Positions 11,675 through 23,222 are shown, counted from the first letter of the stretch. The stretch: 64,000 bases of DNA from Scytalidium lignicola (GCA_002812745.2 NCSJ02000057.1:1-64000); one strand, 5' to 3'. Notes: generated by a model from the letters alone, not told the origin. Made by a program: numbers and translations.

Positions 11675-12020
11675 GAATAAAACGAGTGAGAATGGAGTCG
11701 CAAACTGGAAAAAAACGAATGAACGAATGGCCGCGAGAGGTTGGAGAGTAGATAGAGTGAAGGTGAGAGAGAGGAGGTGAATAGAGCGATTAGAGAACGT
11801 CAGGGAGAGACAGGTGGTCCGGGCGNTTTTTGGGGGTGTGTTTGAAATTGGCACAAGCGCGGCGGGTGGGCGCAGCACAGCTAAAAAGCGATCCCTCCTC
11901 CACCTCCGATCTAATGAAAGAATTAACGGCTACAAGTACGGTACGAGTTACACACAACTCGAAGCGGGCTTTTATGAACGATGCCGGGTACGTCCAGGCT
12001 CCGCTAAAGAAAGATTGGTA

Positions 12021-12054
12021 GCAGAGGCAGAGGCAGAGGCAGAGGCAGAGGCAA
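12021..12054. repeat. GCAGAG hexamer tandem repeat
   Basis: Five to six perfect copies of a 6-bp unit followed by AAGCAAGC. It creates long alternating Leu-Cys or Ala-Glu reading frames on both strands that are not genes. Confidence 0.9.
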
Positions 12055-13065
12055 GCAAGCAAAAGAAGTGCTACAATAAAGAACCTTGATGAATACAGTA
12101 CATCCTTCCCTTTTAAAAGACTGTGTGTTTAGCAGTGTTTGACTGTTTAGTTTCCCTGGCTGGTCTTTGCTTCAATACAATAAATACAATGGGTCCAACA
12201 CTCCAATTGAACGCGCGTAAAGGAACGTACTGTAGATCACCTCTCTTGCGAAACTCGATGGGACCTGCATTAACCCACTCTGCTCTGCCCTGCCAAACCA
12301 AACCAAACCGGTTCGTTTCGTTTCGTTTCGTTTAGGTACCGGTACCTGGCTCCAGTTGCAATTAATCAAGTTGATACTGTATCATGTACATGTGCAAATC
12401 ACTTTGCCGTATTGATCAGGCAACGTCACATTTTCCCATAGTTAAAATTTACAGTACTGTGATAAATGACTAATTACCATCGTATTCCACAGTGCTTCAA
12501 CCTCCTCAACACGTCACTTTTGAGGATGCATTCGGTATCAGCGGCAGCGTATCCAAGCCAAGCAAACCCCCGATAACGATTCTAGTTTTACAAAATTCCC
12601 GCTGCCAAGGCCCTTCAATGTACCTGTGTACCTGGTACTTGGGTACTTCCTTACTTACCCCCTGAGTCGCCAAGACACTCCAGAACTGGAGGATCATCAC
12701 GAGCTAAAACATTACAGTAATTATCACCAGCAAATGTTAACTTTAAGAGAAATGTACATATATTCTCGTGTTTTTTTTCTTTCACGTATCGTACATGAAT
12801 TTTCAAAAATATAAGAATAACAAAACACTGATAATGCAAGATTTAACTCCACGCCTCTATCGGATGCAAGTGTCCCTCTAATTAATCCCTCCAATCCAAT
12901 CCATTACCTAGCCATGCATTTGTCAGGCCCACCGTTCTGCACCACTATCCTTCCCTTTTTTAGAAATCCAAGATAATGCAGAAAATATGCGCCTCTCTTT
13001 TTGTCCGCACTCATGGCGCGCAAAAATGATCATCCGAATGAAAATAGTATTTTTCTATCACCCAT

Positions 13066-14670
13066 CTACAAAGCAGCGACGATTGCTACCAAACCAAGGA
13101 TGGCACTTCCTAGGATAGGGGCGGAAACCATATTTCCACTGCCCGTAGTAGCTTCAGATGGAGAAGAGCCGGAGGTGCTGCTGGGGCTAGACGAGCCAGT
13201 CGGGACGGTCGAGTTTGCGTTGCCTGAGCCTGAGCCTGAGCCTGATCCAGATCCAGATCCAGAGCCAGATCCAACGGTGGTGGTCGAGTTGGAACTGCCT
13301 GAGCCAGAAGAGCCAGAAGAGCCAGTTTGTGCGGGTGAGGAGCTTGAAGAACCACTGCTTGAACCTGAGCCGGAGCCGGAGCTATTGCCTGATCCGCCGG
13401 TTGAGGAAGGCTTGGAGGTGCTAGCAGGTCCTACGCCGTTTCCGTTGCCGTTGGGCGAAAGACCAGATCCACCAGTGGCAACCGCAGATGAGGCAGCGGC
13501 AGATACAGCGGAGGATGCACCACTTCCTGTGGAGGTTGGCTTGGCGACAGAAGAGAGGGTGGTAGAACCACTGCTGCCCTTAGTGGTTGTGCCAGATGAT
13601 GCCTTCGAACTGGTGGTAGCTGAGGAAGAGGAAGAAGAGGACGCGGACACGCCGTCGCAGCTGAGATCGAAGAGAGGAGTGCTCGATAAAGTGCTACCAA
13701 CTACTCCAAAGCTAGGGTTGGGAGTCACAGGGGCAGAGTCCTGGAGAGTGTACCACCAGGTGTTGATCTTTCCAAAGGCATAGTCGCATCCGACTTGGTC
13801 CCAGTAAGTCTTCGCATTCTTGGTTGATGGAACACCCAAGTTCTGGGTGTCACCGCTGACGGGCCATCCGGTCTCAGTAATCCAAACTGGCTTGCCACCA
13901 ACAGCAGATTGAGTAGCCGACATGGCGTCCTTGAGAAGTTGTGCACCGCTATCAATACCGTTGCTCATGGTGTTTTGGAAGTAGGGGTAGGCATCGACAC
14001 CGATCCAGTCGCAAGCATCAATGACGGCGTTGTTGGATCCGTTGACCCATGCGGTCCAGGTATCAACATGACCGATGGAAGCACCGCTCAAAGAGGTGCC
14101 GGAGATGGCATCACGAACCTGGGAGATGTAGGAAGCAATGGTGTCTGGGTTAGCTCCGAGTCCCGATTTCGCGGCGACGCCGGTTGGCGAGATACGGTAG
14201 AGATCCTCACTGCCCACGGAAATACCGACGACAAGAGGGCCTAGCTTCGAACCAAACTGTTGGATGGCGGTCTTGAGGGCAGAAAGTTCATTGCTGAAGG
14301 CAGCATCACCACCTGAGGCCCAGAGACCGAGCAAGAGAGAGGTATCCTCAGCGATGGCAGCTGGAATAGCGGAGATGACGGTGTTTGCAGTCCCACCTTG
14401 CTATAAGAATTGTCAGCTCGAATCCTTTATAAAAATGAGGAACAAAAAGGCAGGAGAATGGTATTAACTAACAATCATGGTGTAGAGTCTGGCACTAGTG
14501 AAAGCTCCCTTTGTGCCGGCAAGCTGCTTGGCCGTTTGGAATTCAGACTGGAAGTCTTGTTGGGTCTTGATGGAACCATCGCTCTGGGTAGAGCCATAGT
14601 TAAAGCCCATGAAGGTGGCCGAAGCCGTGGAGATAGACGCCGCAGCGGCGAGAAGATCGAATCCGCGCAT
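13066..14670 (-). CDS. GPI-anchored GH17 beta-1,3-glucanase (EglC/Btg type)
   Basis: Two exons, 14670-14473 and 14400-13066, with a 72-nt intron after the conserved RLYTMI block; 510 residues. GH17 fungal wall enzymes cleave or transglycosylate beta-1,3-glucan at the cell surface. The signal peptide is residues 1-19. [13 protein letters not shown] opens the TIM barrel, the acid/base Glu is at about 131 (VGSEDLYR), and the nucleophile Glu is at about 242 ([11 protein letters not shown]). After the barrel comes about 190 residues of Ser/Thr/Gly-rich, presumably O-glycosylated stalk with GS dipeptide repeats, then a GPI signal ([20 protein letters not shown]). The architecture matches EglC-like proteins of Aspergillus. 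Reading the stalk in antisense gives a long Glu/Pro frame, which is an artefact. Confidence 0.94.
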
Positions 14671-17077
14671 CTTGGTGTTCGGTGATCGAATGTGGTGTGT
14701 AATTCAGGTAGTTGAAAATTTGCAACAATGTTGAAGAATAATGTGAGAAATCGGCGGCGATGTACTGCCGGGGTGTGTTGATGAGATGCTACAGAGGTGA
14801 ACGAGTGTAATGTAGCGAGCGAGAGACTACAGAACAAAAGAGCAGAATCGTGCCTGCCAGTCCTGCCAGTTGTATGTATATAGCGGCAAAGAAAGAGCAA
14901 ATACGAGGAGAGGAGTGTGACAGCTTCTTAAATCAAGATGGAAAAGTTGGGGCCATCAGCTATTCTTGGATGCCCAGGCACAGGGGGGCATGGGGGGCAA
15001 GAACGTGCAAACCCGCAACCCGAGCCGGGCTATAGGACGCCTCTCGATGCCACTGGACGCCACTTGGACGCCAGACCGAGACCCCTTTCCCGCGCTTTCC
15101 CCTGAGCAGGACTAGGGCAATGTAGAGCCGGCCAGAGAGTTTTTCATCCTTTCTTTCTTTTCCCCAACGCACGGCTTTCGACCTCTCAGAAGCTTCCAGA
15201 CCTCGTTCACAGCCCTGGGTGGTGGACGTTGGGTGGAGCCACCGTGGGCCAACAGTGGAGGGGATGCATGCGCCGTCGTGCCCCCGTATCGCCGGCTATA
15301 TCGCATGTTGGAGCATGACGTTGTGTTGGAGTTTGGCAGTCATGCAGTGTCTGTCTGGCTGACATCCACCAAACATTTCTTGGTTCGTCTGGTCCTGTCT
15401 TCGTGTTCCTGCATATTGGCAGGGTGGAGAAAGTGGGCGACAAATACGAATTCAAGGTCTCGTGGACCGGGCTGCAGGTGTCTTACTATGGCACAACAAT
15501 CTCGCTCTCAGTGGAACACTCCTCTTTGACAACTGGTGGCCGTGTGGTTCTTGGGTGTTTTGCCGAGGAAGAGCAGTAGTAACGTATTGTTGTCTGCATT
15601 CCAACTGCGAAACTCCATCCCAATCATTCAACACACTATCAACACCTGTCAACATTGCATCGTCATTGATGGGTGGCGACCGAAACAAAACATGTTTTCG
15701 TCCTCTGCCGTCACTTTCTGTTGGAGTCCAATGAGGGGTTGGGTGCGGTACCGGTACAAGTCCTTGCCTAGGCGAAAACAAGTTCAGCGTCCTGGTAGCC
15801 TGGATCCAGCAGGGGGTTAGGTCTCGGCATCAGTGCTGTATACGAAATCTAATAAGACACTGACCCAGAAGCATGTTAGCATGTTAGCAAGCTCAAAGAA
15901 ACTCTTAACAGTAATCAATTGCAGTTCGAATGAACATGCGTACCCTTCTGAACTCCAATTCCGATTTTCTTTCTGCATAACTAGGCCACTTTACGTGTCA
16001 TTAAAAATTCATTAATTATCAACAAAACGCTTGACTCGTGTTTTCTCGGTACCGTCTAAAAAGGTTAGATCACGTGATATCGCATTTTTCGCGGGCACAA
16101 AAATTCTTGATTCTGTTCCGGCAACCGAACCGACCAGTCCATTAGGTAAACTGATCTCCGCAACCTGATCTGCAACAGTCCCACCAACCATGATGAATTT
16201 GCTTCCAGAACGATGTCACCACCCTCTCAGTTGCACCAAGATTGGTACGACCCTGTTCAGCCATTTCAAGATTCTCGACCTTTATCCAAAAGATCTAAGC
16301 CCATGATCTTAATCTTGATGGAGTCTCGGCTCAGATCCAGTTCCCACTTTCTGAGCTGCCGGAAGTACGCGTAATGACTCCCCAGACCCTGGGCGGTGGG
16401 CGCAGTCAAGCATTTGTGGAGCTAAGGAGGACCGTTGGCTAGAACTTCCAAAACCCCCTGATCTTAACTACGGTTCAAGACTCCCCTATTCGACTCCGTA
16501 CCTAAACGGGACTTGCACTCACCTTCATACAAATCAAGACTTTCATCACCTCCAATGCTCAGGCCAAAGTTATATACAGGGATATTGTCCACATAAAATC
16601 CATCATTCTCCTAAAACGGAGATAATTGTAAGGCAACGACGCTAAGGGATCCGAGGGGATATGTCTTGTGTTTTTTCTGTAGGTAGAAAGAATCTCGATG
16701 ATACTATATATTACGGGAGGTGTACCCGGGTTGAGATTCTGAGTTGTTTTCGTTCTTTGACTCAGGATATTGAGCCTCCTTGCTTTTCATCCTTTTTCTC
16801 CTTCGCTGTAGGTAGTGGATATGCTTTGCAAAGCTATCTCTTGCCATTCTGATGAAGCATAAAAGCATAAGCAATTTGTTAAGTTGCAGGCTTGAAATTT
16901 TGAGGAGTCACTGGTATCAAAAGCTCAGTATTAATTTATGAAAAAGTCGCTATCCAACATATATAAGCCATATATCTCGCCGTTTAGTAATTCTCAATCC
17001 CTCCCTGGTCTTATTTCTCTCTCAACATCGTTCCACTTACCTGTACGCATTGGATCAAGGGCCCGCAACTTCGTTAA
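14671..17077. other. Large intergenic region
   Basis: About 2.4 kb. The left part is the GH17 promoter and leader; the right part is the 3' flank of the prenyltransferase subunit gene. A palindromic TCACGTGA is at about 16071. I find no frame with a domain or credible exon chain. Confidence 0.5.
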
Positions 17078-18118
17078 CTATATCTGTAAGCCACTAATCC
17101 CACCACCATCACGCTCTGCATGTTTCCCCAGCCGTTCTAGGGTCAATTTGTACTCCAAGAGGGCCTTGTAAATCCACTTGATGTTGGCGTAGTCCTCCAT
17201 CAGGTCCTTAATCTCGTCAATTTCGTGCCTCATATAAGCAACCCTCTCATCCACGGTCAAAGCCGGTGCGATGGTTGGTCGATTCCCATGGTTAATGATT
17301 TGTGACACCAAGAACTGATGATAATACCACAAACTTTGGTCTTCGGGCCCAACATTCAAGGCCTCCAGCACGGTGTTCAGTTCCTCGACGAGTAAAGCCG
17401 CTCGCATCTTATCGTCGGCACCTCGCTCTTCAAGAACCCTCGGAATGAGCTGGCTTCGATTGTGCCACGCGGAAAAGTTGGATAGGTTGTACCGGATCAT
17501 CTTCGTTGTAAACGTGAACTCGTCTTCGACCATACTTTCTCCCCGCAGCTCGGGGCTTTCAAGCTTAGCTACAACAACCCTCCTATAGCCCCAGGCATGA
17601 AAGTTGCGTTGGTCCTTGTTAAGCATCTTAGACACTAGACCAAGTTCCGTCTCCCATATCTTGCGTGCGACTAGAACAGGCAGTCGGAGAATAGCTTTTG
17701 ACAGAATCCATTGCCGGAAATTCCAGATCCAGTAGCACTTGGGAAACTTCATCAGAAGCGGTATGGTGAAGGCAAGCTCAGACTGTAGAACGTTGTCATC
17801 TGACTCTTGGTTCTTGGCATCTAGTGCCTGATCTTGAGCATCTGGCTCCTGTTGGTCTGCCGCTCTGGATAATAAGCCAGAGGTTAGACAGCGGCGACGG
17901 ACGTTCCATATCGTGTAGTATTCGGGGTTGAGATGGAGGAGCTTGGTGGTGAGCTGGAAGACATCAAGGCTGTAGGTTCCCGACGCCGCTTGGGTGCGGA
18001 TCTGGTTTTCAAGGGCGCGGTATGTTTTAATCTTTTCGAGGTCTTTCAGTCGCTGTTCTTTGGTGCGTGACTGAATGGTACGAGCTACGCCATGCTGTGG
18101 TTGTCGCAACCCAGTCAT
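17078..18118 (-). CDS. BET4: Rab geranylgeranyltransferase alpha subunit
   Basis: Single exon, 346 residues. With the beta subunit (Bet2) and the escort protein, this cytosolic enzyme adds two geranylgeranyl groups to the C-terminal cysteines of Rab GTPases. Five prenyltransferase alpha repeats of the P-x(4-5)-W-x-x-R type are visible: NPEYYTIWNVRR (about 64-75), FPKCYWIWNFRQ (125-136), DQRNFHAWGYRR (169-180), NLSNFSAWHNRS (211-222) and EDQSLWYYHQF (259-269). The N-terminus, HGVARTIQSRTKEQR...KIKTYRAL, fits the Rab enzyme rather than the farnesyltransferase alpha subunit. An acidic insert at about 88-110 lies between repeats 1 and 2. Confidence 0.93.
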   Translation of the reverse strand: MTGLRQPQHGVARTIQSRTKEQRLKDLEKIKTYRALENQIRTQAASGTYSLDVFQLTTKLLHLNPEYYTIWNVRRRCLTSGLLSRAADQQEPDAQDQALDAKNQESDDNVLQSELAFTIPLLMKFPKCYWIWNFRQWILSKAILRLPVLVARKIWETELGLVSKMLNKDQRNFHAWGYRRVVVAKLESPELRGESMVEDEFTFTTKMIRYNLSNFSAWHNRSQLIPRVLEERGADDKMRAALLVEELNTVLEALNVGPEDQSLWYYHQFLVSQIINHGNRPTIAPALTVDERVAYMRHEIDEIKDLMEDYANIKWIYKALLEYKLTLERLGKHAERDGGGISGLQI

Positions 18119-18591
18119 TTAGCAATCACAGGCTACTGGCTGAGTGGATATGAGGGAAGTTGGAGAGAAAAAGCACGGATTGGAGCAAACCTACACTTGC
18201 CATGTCGAAGTCTCTTTAAGACTCGGATTTTTGATGATATACTTAAACTTAGTTTGACTTATAACGACGTAAGTAAGTATACTAGGAGGGGTTAGCGGGA
18301 TGCAGGTTCTAGGGGGTTGGTTGGGGCCGCTTCTTAACGGACTCAATTTTCAACTCACTGGAGTCGTCAACAAATGAACGAGAAGGCAACCAATTTGCTA
18401 GATANTTTTTTAATCTCAAACACAATTAGCATTAATCATCACTCCCTCACCGGCCCACACCTAACAAGCTTACTTTCATGCTGTCTGTGAAATTTTTTCC
18501 CTTTTCAAGAATGCAGATAAAGTGTAAATAAGCATATCCAATACCTTCTCCCTCTTGGCTTCACCCTGATTCCATTGCTCATAGTACAAAC
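18119..18591. other. Short intergenic region
   Basis: Promoter side of the prenyltransferase gene and 3' flank of the HET gene's upstream neighbour space. Contains an N at 18405 before a T run. No gene seen. Confidence 0.5.
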
Positions 18592-20859
18592 TTAAACCTT
18601 TGTCTTTCGAGTTCCAGCAGCTTCTAATATCTCCTGGACCTCGCGATCTAGTATCTGGTCGTCAATAAGCTTCTTCATCTTATCTACCGTGCCCTTCGAC
18701 ACCAACATCAGACAACTGAGATAAATAATTTGACATATGAAGAACACTGTCGGTAACCGTATGGAACTCTTATCATCACTTGCCGCTATAATACTGAACT
18801 GATGGGGAAAGTAACTCCCTATTAAGGAGTAGAAATTGGCGAGAACAGATATCCCTCTAGTTAGCCCTATTATTTCTACAACTAAGAGCGGGGTCAAAAA
18901 GAAATATCGGTATTTTCCACTGTGTTTCCAAGTCCATTTCATAGCATGCCCCGGGATAGTGGTTATGATCCGGCTTGCAAGAATAGCTATCCATAGAGTC
19001 ATCCTGTTTCTCTCACGTAGACTCATTGATGGGCCCAATAAATGGCTTAAAGCCTCTAATAGCTCTCTCGAGAGTCCCCCAACAGTGTCAAAGTTTCTCG
19101 GCCAACAAAATATATCAATGTAACAGATCCTTTTCGAACCAAAAGAATCTAGGGGGGTTATACTGCAACGGTAGATATTCCTCTCCGTGAACACACATTG
19201 TCGAAGAACATTTTGAGGATCGAGAAAACTATCGAAGTCCCAATAGCTTCTATATTTTCCTTTTCCTAAGCAACAAGATGCTCTGGGAGGCCCAAATCTA
19301 CCAAATGTATCATATGTATCTTTCAACTTTACAATAAGTGTCAACTCAGTTTCTTCCGCATCCTTATCTCCTAGGGACACGATTGCTCTGTTTTCACGCA
19401 TTTCCCGTTTTTTATATTGATAAACTAGAATGACCCGTGGGCCTGGTCCTTGCGGCACACTTGGAGAGGCTTGGAATACAAACAGATTAGGCGGCAGATT
19501 TCTTAGAACAACTGCGATCTCAGGTAGTCTATTCACAAGACTGTTTGTCATCCAAAGCGCTGGTTGTGGAAGAAGAGCTTCTTCTGTTAAAAGGTACAAT
19601 GGAGTTAATCGCCACTGATACCACAATTGACAATCAAGTAGAACGAGTTTCCAAGAGCGAGGTCTTACATAGAGACGTCGCTGTGTCTGTTGAAGAGGTA
19701 GAGCAAGTACACCTCCGGGGACATTCTTATGCTGACATTGAAGGAGGGCGTATGTGAGACCTGATTGTACATGACGGACTAGAGCACGGGAATTGTATGT
19801 AGACATGAATTTATGAAAGTCTTGAGTTGGGTCGCTATTACTTCCGGTGTTGTTGGGCTGAGAAGGGGCCAGAGGAAGTTCTATTTCGAGACCCTTGTTA
19901 GTTATAGAGAACGGCGAGGTTTGCCGGCCGAGGTCACAAGTAACAATGTCTTTGCAGTGTTGAAATGCCAGGGGAGAGTCAGCTAAGACTCCAGTATAAT
20001 CCATAGGATTGTCGAAAGTCTTGAGAGTATCTGCGTACCAATCCTGACCAATCGAATGCGCTTGAAGATCGCAACCATCAAAGTTCCATGCAAGAATAGT
20101 TTGATCGTCTGAGCGTTTTATGATCTCCTCTTGTAGCCTGAAGAAGGCTCTAGACCCCTCACCGTATATCAAAGGCATATTGATGCCAAAAATTCCTAAC
20201 AAGCAATATGCTAGGTCCTCCTCCCGAGTAGTTTGGCGTTTTGCAGCCCAACTCATTCTTTGTGCAATGCTGGCAGAGTTAAGAGCAGATTTTAGATTTT
20301 CCCCCTTCGTTTCCTGGGCCCTTGACCCACCCCAATTTAAAACATCTTTGTTAATACCCGTGATTTCACTAAGAAAATCAGATAAAACTCTCTTTTCGTT
20401 TAATAACGACCAATCCGAGGCAAAGAATTTCACGATCCTTGGAGCTATGAGCTCCTGCAAAGTCCAACCTCTAGTGAACCAACGACTTCTGGCAAATGCA
20501 GATGGTGCATCTGTACCAGGGGGAACATCTTCTAGGAAAGCATAGCATACATCAGAGCGCTCATACCAACCCATCATAGAATTAATCGCCTCTGACAACT
20601 CAGCACTGCTCGTTTTGTCGATGCAACACGTATCCACCCAAGCATAATCGAGCCCATCTTTTAAAGCTCTGTCACAAGTCTTTTTAATCTTTGCGTATTC
20701 TTGCTTTGCCATAATCAGTCGTCGTTTTTCTGGAGATTGTAAATCCGGCAAGGTAACCTCTTGACCCTCATACCAAGTATGAGAAAGAATAGCATATCTC
20801 GGGATTGTATTCCCGCTAAATTCCTTAAGCTCAAGAGTTTTGGTGCAAAGGAGTCTCAT
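18592..20859 (-). CDS. HET-domain protein with C-terminal membrane spans
   Basis: Single exon; from the ATG at 20859 (MRLLCTKTLELKEF) the protein is 755 residues, and an in-frame ATG at 20898 would add 13. HET domains mediate incompatibility-type cell death and stress responses after fusion with non-self hyphae. The three HET blocks are present: YAILSHTW (about 22-29), GLDYAWVDTCCIDK with SEAINSMMGWYERSDVCYAF (about 70-110), and SRWFTRGWTLQELIAP (about 125-140). The mid-region YCLLGIFGINMPLIYGEG is usual in this subfamily. Unusually, the last 150 residues hold about three hydrophobic spans (near WIAILASRIITTI, FFLTPLLVVEIIGL and PTVFFICQIIYLSCL), so the protein may be membrane-tethered. No NACHT, ankyrin or WD repeats follow. 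Confidence 0.88.
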   Translation of the reverse strand: MRLLCTKTLELKEFSGNTIPRYAILSHTWYEGQEVTLPDLQSPEKRRLIMAKQEYAKIKKTCDRALKDGLDYAWVDTCCIDKTSSAELSEAINSMMGWYERSDVCYAFLEDVPPGTDAPSAFARSRWFTRGWTLQELIAPRIVKFFASDWSLLNEKRVLSDFLSEITGINKDVLNWGGSRAQETKGENLKSALNSASIAQRMSWAAKRQTTREEDLAYCLLGIFGINMPLIYGEGSRAFFRLQEEIIKRSDDQTILAWNFDGCDLQAHSIGQDWYADTLKTFDNPMDYTGVLADSPLAFQHCKDIVTCDLGRQTSPFSITNKGLEIELPLAPSQPNNTGSNSDPTQDFHKFMSTYNSRALVRHVQSGLTYALLQCQHKNVPGGVLALPLQQTQRRLYVRPRSWKLVLLDCQLWYQWRLTPLYLLTEEALLPQPALWMTNSLVNRLPEIAVVLRNLPPNLFVFQASPSVPQGPGPRVILVYQYKKREMRENRAIVSLGDKDAEETELTLIVKLKDTYDTFGRFGPPRASCCLGKGKYRSYWDFDSFLDPQNVLRQCVFTERNIYRCSITPLDSFGSKRICYIDIFCWPRNFDTVGGLSRELLEALSHLLGPSMSLRERNRMTLWIAILASRIITTIPGHAMKWTWKHSGKYRYFFLTPLLVVEIIGLTRGISVLANFYSLIGSYFPHQFSIIAASDDKSSIRLPTVFFICQIIYLSCLMLVSKGTVDKMKKLIDDQILDREVQEILEAAGTRKTKV

Positions 20860-21905
20860 ATTAATCGTTTGCTGTGGATTGTAAAGCTGTGATGTCAAGA
20901 CAAGATATGTAAAAGAGGGTTTTGCTTAATGGTACTTGCGATTTCGACAAAAACACTTGGATCATAGTGCACGTGGTTGCGTAAAGTACGAGCATGGCAC
21001 AGCAAGTTATAGGGATGCGCCACAATTTCTCTACTTTAAATCCCAAAAGTCCAAAATTGCATGTAAATCAGTTAATGTTCGTGTTGGACAGGCTACGGCT
21101 ACTGTTATCATTGGTACGTACGCGAACAGTATGAATTTCAACTATCAAAAACAACTAGCTAATAACAGCTACAGCTGGGGAAATACTCCCATATCATATA
21201 CGCACCTGTAAACGTACGTATCATGTGAAAATGTCTCACAGGTATGATAATTGCCCCGACTCCGATTCTATGACTTCATATGGCTTTTGCCATGGCTTGT
21301 CACGTGAGTGTATCAAATACCTGAGGCTACAACAAGTTCGTAACGACCCTGTTGTTGCCTTAGCCTAGAACTAGAAACCCGAGAATGGCTGTCAACAATA
21401 ACATTTTTACCCAACAATGCAACGTATAGTTAATTCAATTATTCAAAACTAGTACTACAAACTAAATCGAGACTCTGTAAATAAAGATGATTCGGCTCCG
21501 CTACATTCCGAAACCGCAGGCTTATATTTCTGTGGCCTTTTTATACTGTGGTAAGCGCGTGCAGACGGAAATCCGCCTGCATGTGCGCAGAAGTTAATCC
21601 AATAATGATAGGATGGAGTAAATGTAAGGCTAGGCGCATGCATTTCAGCTCTTTACTTTTCCAGCCTTGTACGAAGATATCTGCGGATTTAATTTGTAAG
21701 TGGACCACGTATCACACAATATCATATAACATCCCGAAGAACAGAGGATGAAATCTACGAGCAACTGAACATCAATAATCCTCTGCGCAGTTCTTGCATT
21801 TTTGCCCTTTTTAAAATCTCATCTATATATATAATAGTTATTCCGCTTCAGAGAAACGCGAAGATCTTTCAGGACATTGTCGCTACCTTTTGTACTTTTG
21901 ATATC
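20860..21905. other. Divergent intergenic region
   Basis: About 1 kb between the HET gene and the membrane-protein gene, which diverge. It is moderately AT-rich. No frame with a domain. Confidence 0.5.
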
Positions 21906-22880
21906 ATGGCCAATAACACTACCTTCATCCTACCACAATGGCTAATCGCCAAAGAGCCTGGTATGAACTGCCGCTCCCACCAGTACATCCTAGACATGTT
22001 CGCAGCGTATAATCTCGTCGCAATCATACTGTCCGTCATACTCGCCTCGCCATTTTTCGTGAACATATCGCGAAACGTACAGCAAGTGATACTACCCTGG
22101 AACTGGTGTAAAGATAGTGGAGGTTCTGACGAAGAATCTTCCCCTCTCGTCACAGTCATATCCTTCATAGCAACAGTCTTAGGATCCATTGCCATCGCCT
22201 TAGCAGCTCCACTCCTTGCCGGGAACACCATCGTCAAGAATCATCCCACAGTAAATCGCTGGACTATCATCGAGCAGTGGTCTACACGCCCTCGCGTCTC
22301 GATCTTCGTATTCGTTTTCAACCTAATCGCGGCAAAACTGTTCGAAGGCAACGACACGCAGGGCTTCATTAAGACGGCAGCTTCATCGCTAGTTTCAGAG
22401 ATTGTGATGGAGTTATTCGGTATCAAGTTCCTCATGAACCAGTCTTCGGTGTCGCTTCAAAAGTTCGATCCCAAGCTACCATGTACGGAACCAGCGTCGG
22501 ACGCGGGGCAGATCCCGGCGAATTGCCCTGCTATGCAGCAGGGTGCTATTGGCTTAGTTGTTGTCATTCTGATAAATGCAGTTCTTGTGGTTCTCTTGTT
22601 CTTATGTCTTCCGTGCACTGGTAAGTCAGGAGGTAAGGGACGGAGAAGGAGAGATAATGATATGGGGACATGTTTGCTCGCAACAATTTTCTTCGTTATT
22701 TTGTGCATGATATTTGCAGTATATGTAGAGAGCTGGGTGATATGGTCGAACTTCTTGCACAAAACCCCGGAAGAACTGTATTGTATAGAGGGTTCTGCGC
22801 TTGTGGATCTTGTATATTGTTTACTACCTGTAGTGCTTGGCCTGTGGCGGCTGCTATGGGCTGTGGGAACAGGGAAGTAA
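21906..22880 (+). CDS. Multi-span membrane protein of unknown function
   Basis: Single exon, 324 residues; I do not recognise a named family. Hydrophobic segments lie at about residues 35-52, 83-105, 128-145 (weaker), 213-237, 254-280 and 298-321, so about six spans. Cys residues sit in the loops (C22, C68, C193, C207), and a basic GKSGGKGRRRR loop at about 239-249 predicts a cytosolic side by the positive-inside rule. There is no N-terminal cleavable signal. The start ATG follows a TATATATATA stretch at about 21823. It lies at the edge of the gene-poor AT-rich region and is divergent from the HET gene. The long uninterrupted frame with clear topology makes a real gene likely; the function is unknown. 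Confidence 0.75.
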   Translation: MANNTTFILPQWLIAKEPGMNCRSHQYILDMFAAYNLVAIILSVILASPFFVNISRNVQQVILPWNWCKDSGGSDEESSPLVTVISFIATVLGSIAIALAAPLLAGNTIVKNHPTVNRWTIIEQWSTRPRVSIFVFVFNLIAAKLFEGNDTQGFIKTAASSLVSEIVMELFGIKFLMNQSSVSLQKFDPKLPCTEPASDAGQIPANCPAMQQGAIGLVVVILINAVLVVLLFLCLPCTGKSGGKGRRRRDNDMGTCLLATIFFVILCMIFAVYVESWVIWSNFLHKTPEELYCIEGSALVDLVYCLLPVVLGLWRLLWAVGTGK

Positions 22881-22920
22881 GATTAAACTACACGTAGATT
22901 GCTTAAACTGAATGCTGAAA

Positions 22921-23222
22921 GTGGGTATAATGAGTTGAGTTTATTTTGAGTTTGAGTACACCCCTTAAACTCAACTCAAGTTAAACTTCGAGTTAATTGA
23001 ATCCTAAACCTATTTAGGCTTAGCTATTTAATTAATAATCAAAGTTGACAAATAATATTGTTATTTTGCTAACTACGGTCATCATTACGTGATAAATACT
23101 CATAATATAATAGATTTATTGCTTTGAGTTGTTGAGTTTGAGTTTATGAGTAAACTTAACTTAAACTCAAACAAAACTCAGCTCAAATTATATAAAATAA
23201 TTCGAGTTATTGAGTTGCTTTT
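22921..23222. repeat. AACTC/GAGTT-rich palindromic repeat
   Basis: A 300-bp AT-rich patch packed with many copies of GAGTT and its complement AACTC, arranged so that the left part (about 22931-23005) and right part (about 23125-23222) can pair with each other and within themselves. It resembles a decayed foldback or MITE-like element, but I could not define clean ends or a target duplication. Confidence 0.5.

Larger units (their letters stand above)
11235..13065. other. Intergenic region with simple repeats
   Basis: About 1.8 kb between two wall-enzyme genes on the same strand. It holds several short tandem repeats listed separately, a TTTCG repeat at about 12312-12334, and an N at 11826. 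No frame has a recognisable domain. It should contain the promoter of the GH76 gene. Confidence 0.5.

Noticed and set aside
11790..12089. Cys/Leu-rich and Ala/Glu-rich frames
   Set aside because: Produced by the GCAGAG repeat read on either strand.
13001..13783. 260-codon Glu/Pro-rich frame on the plus strand
   Set aside because: It is antisense to the Ser/Gly-rich stalk of the GH17 enzyme; repeats of Ser-Gly codons read backwards give Glu-Pro runs. No domain.
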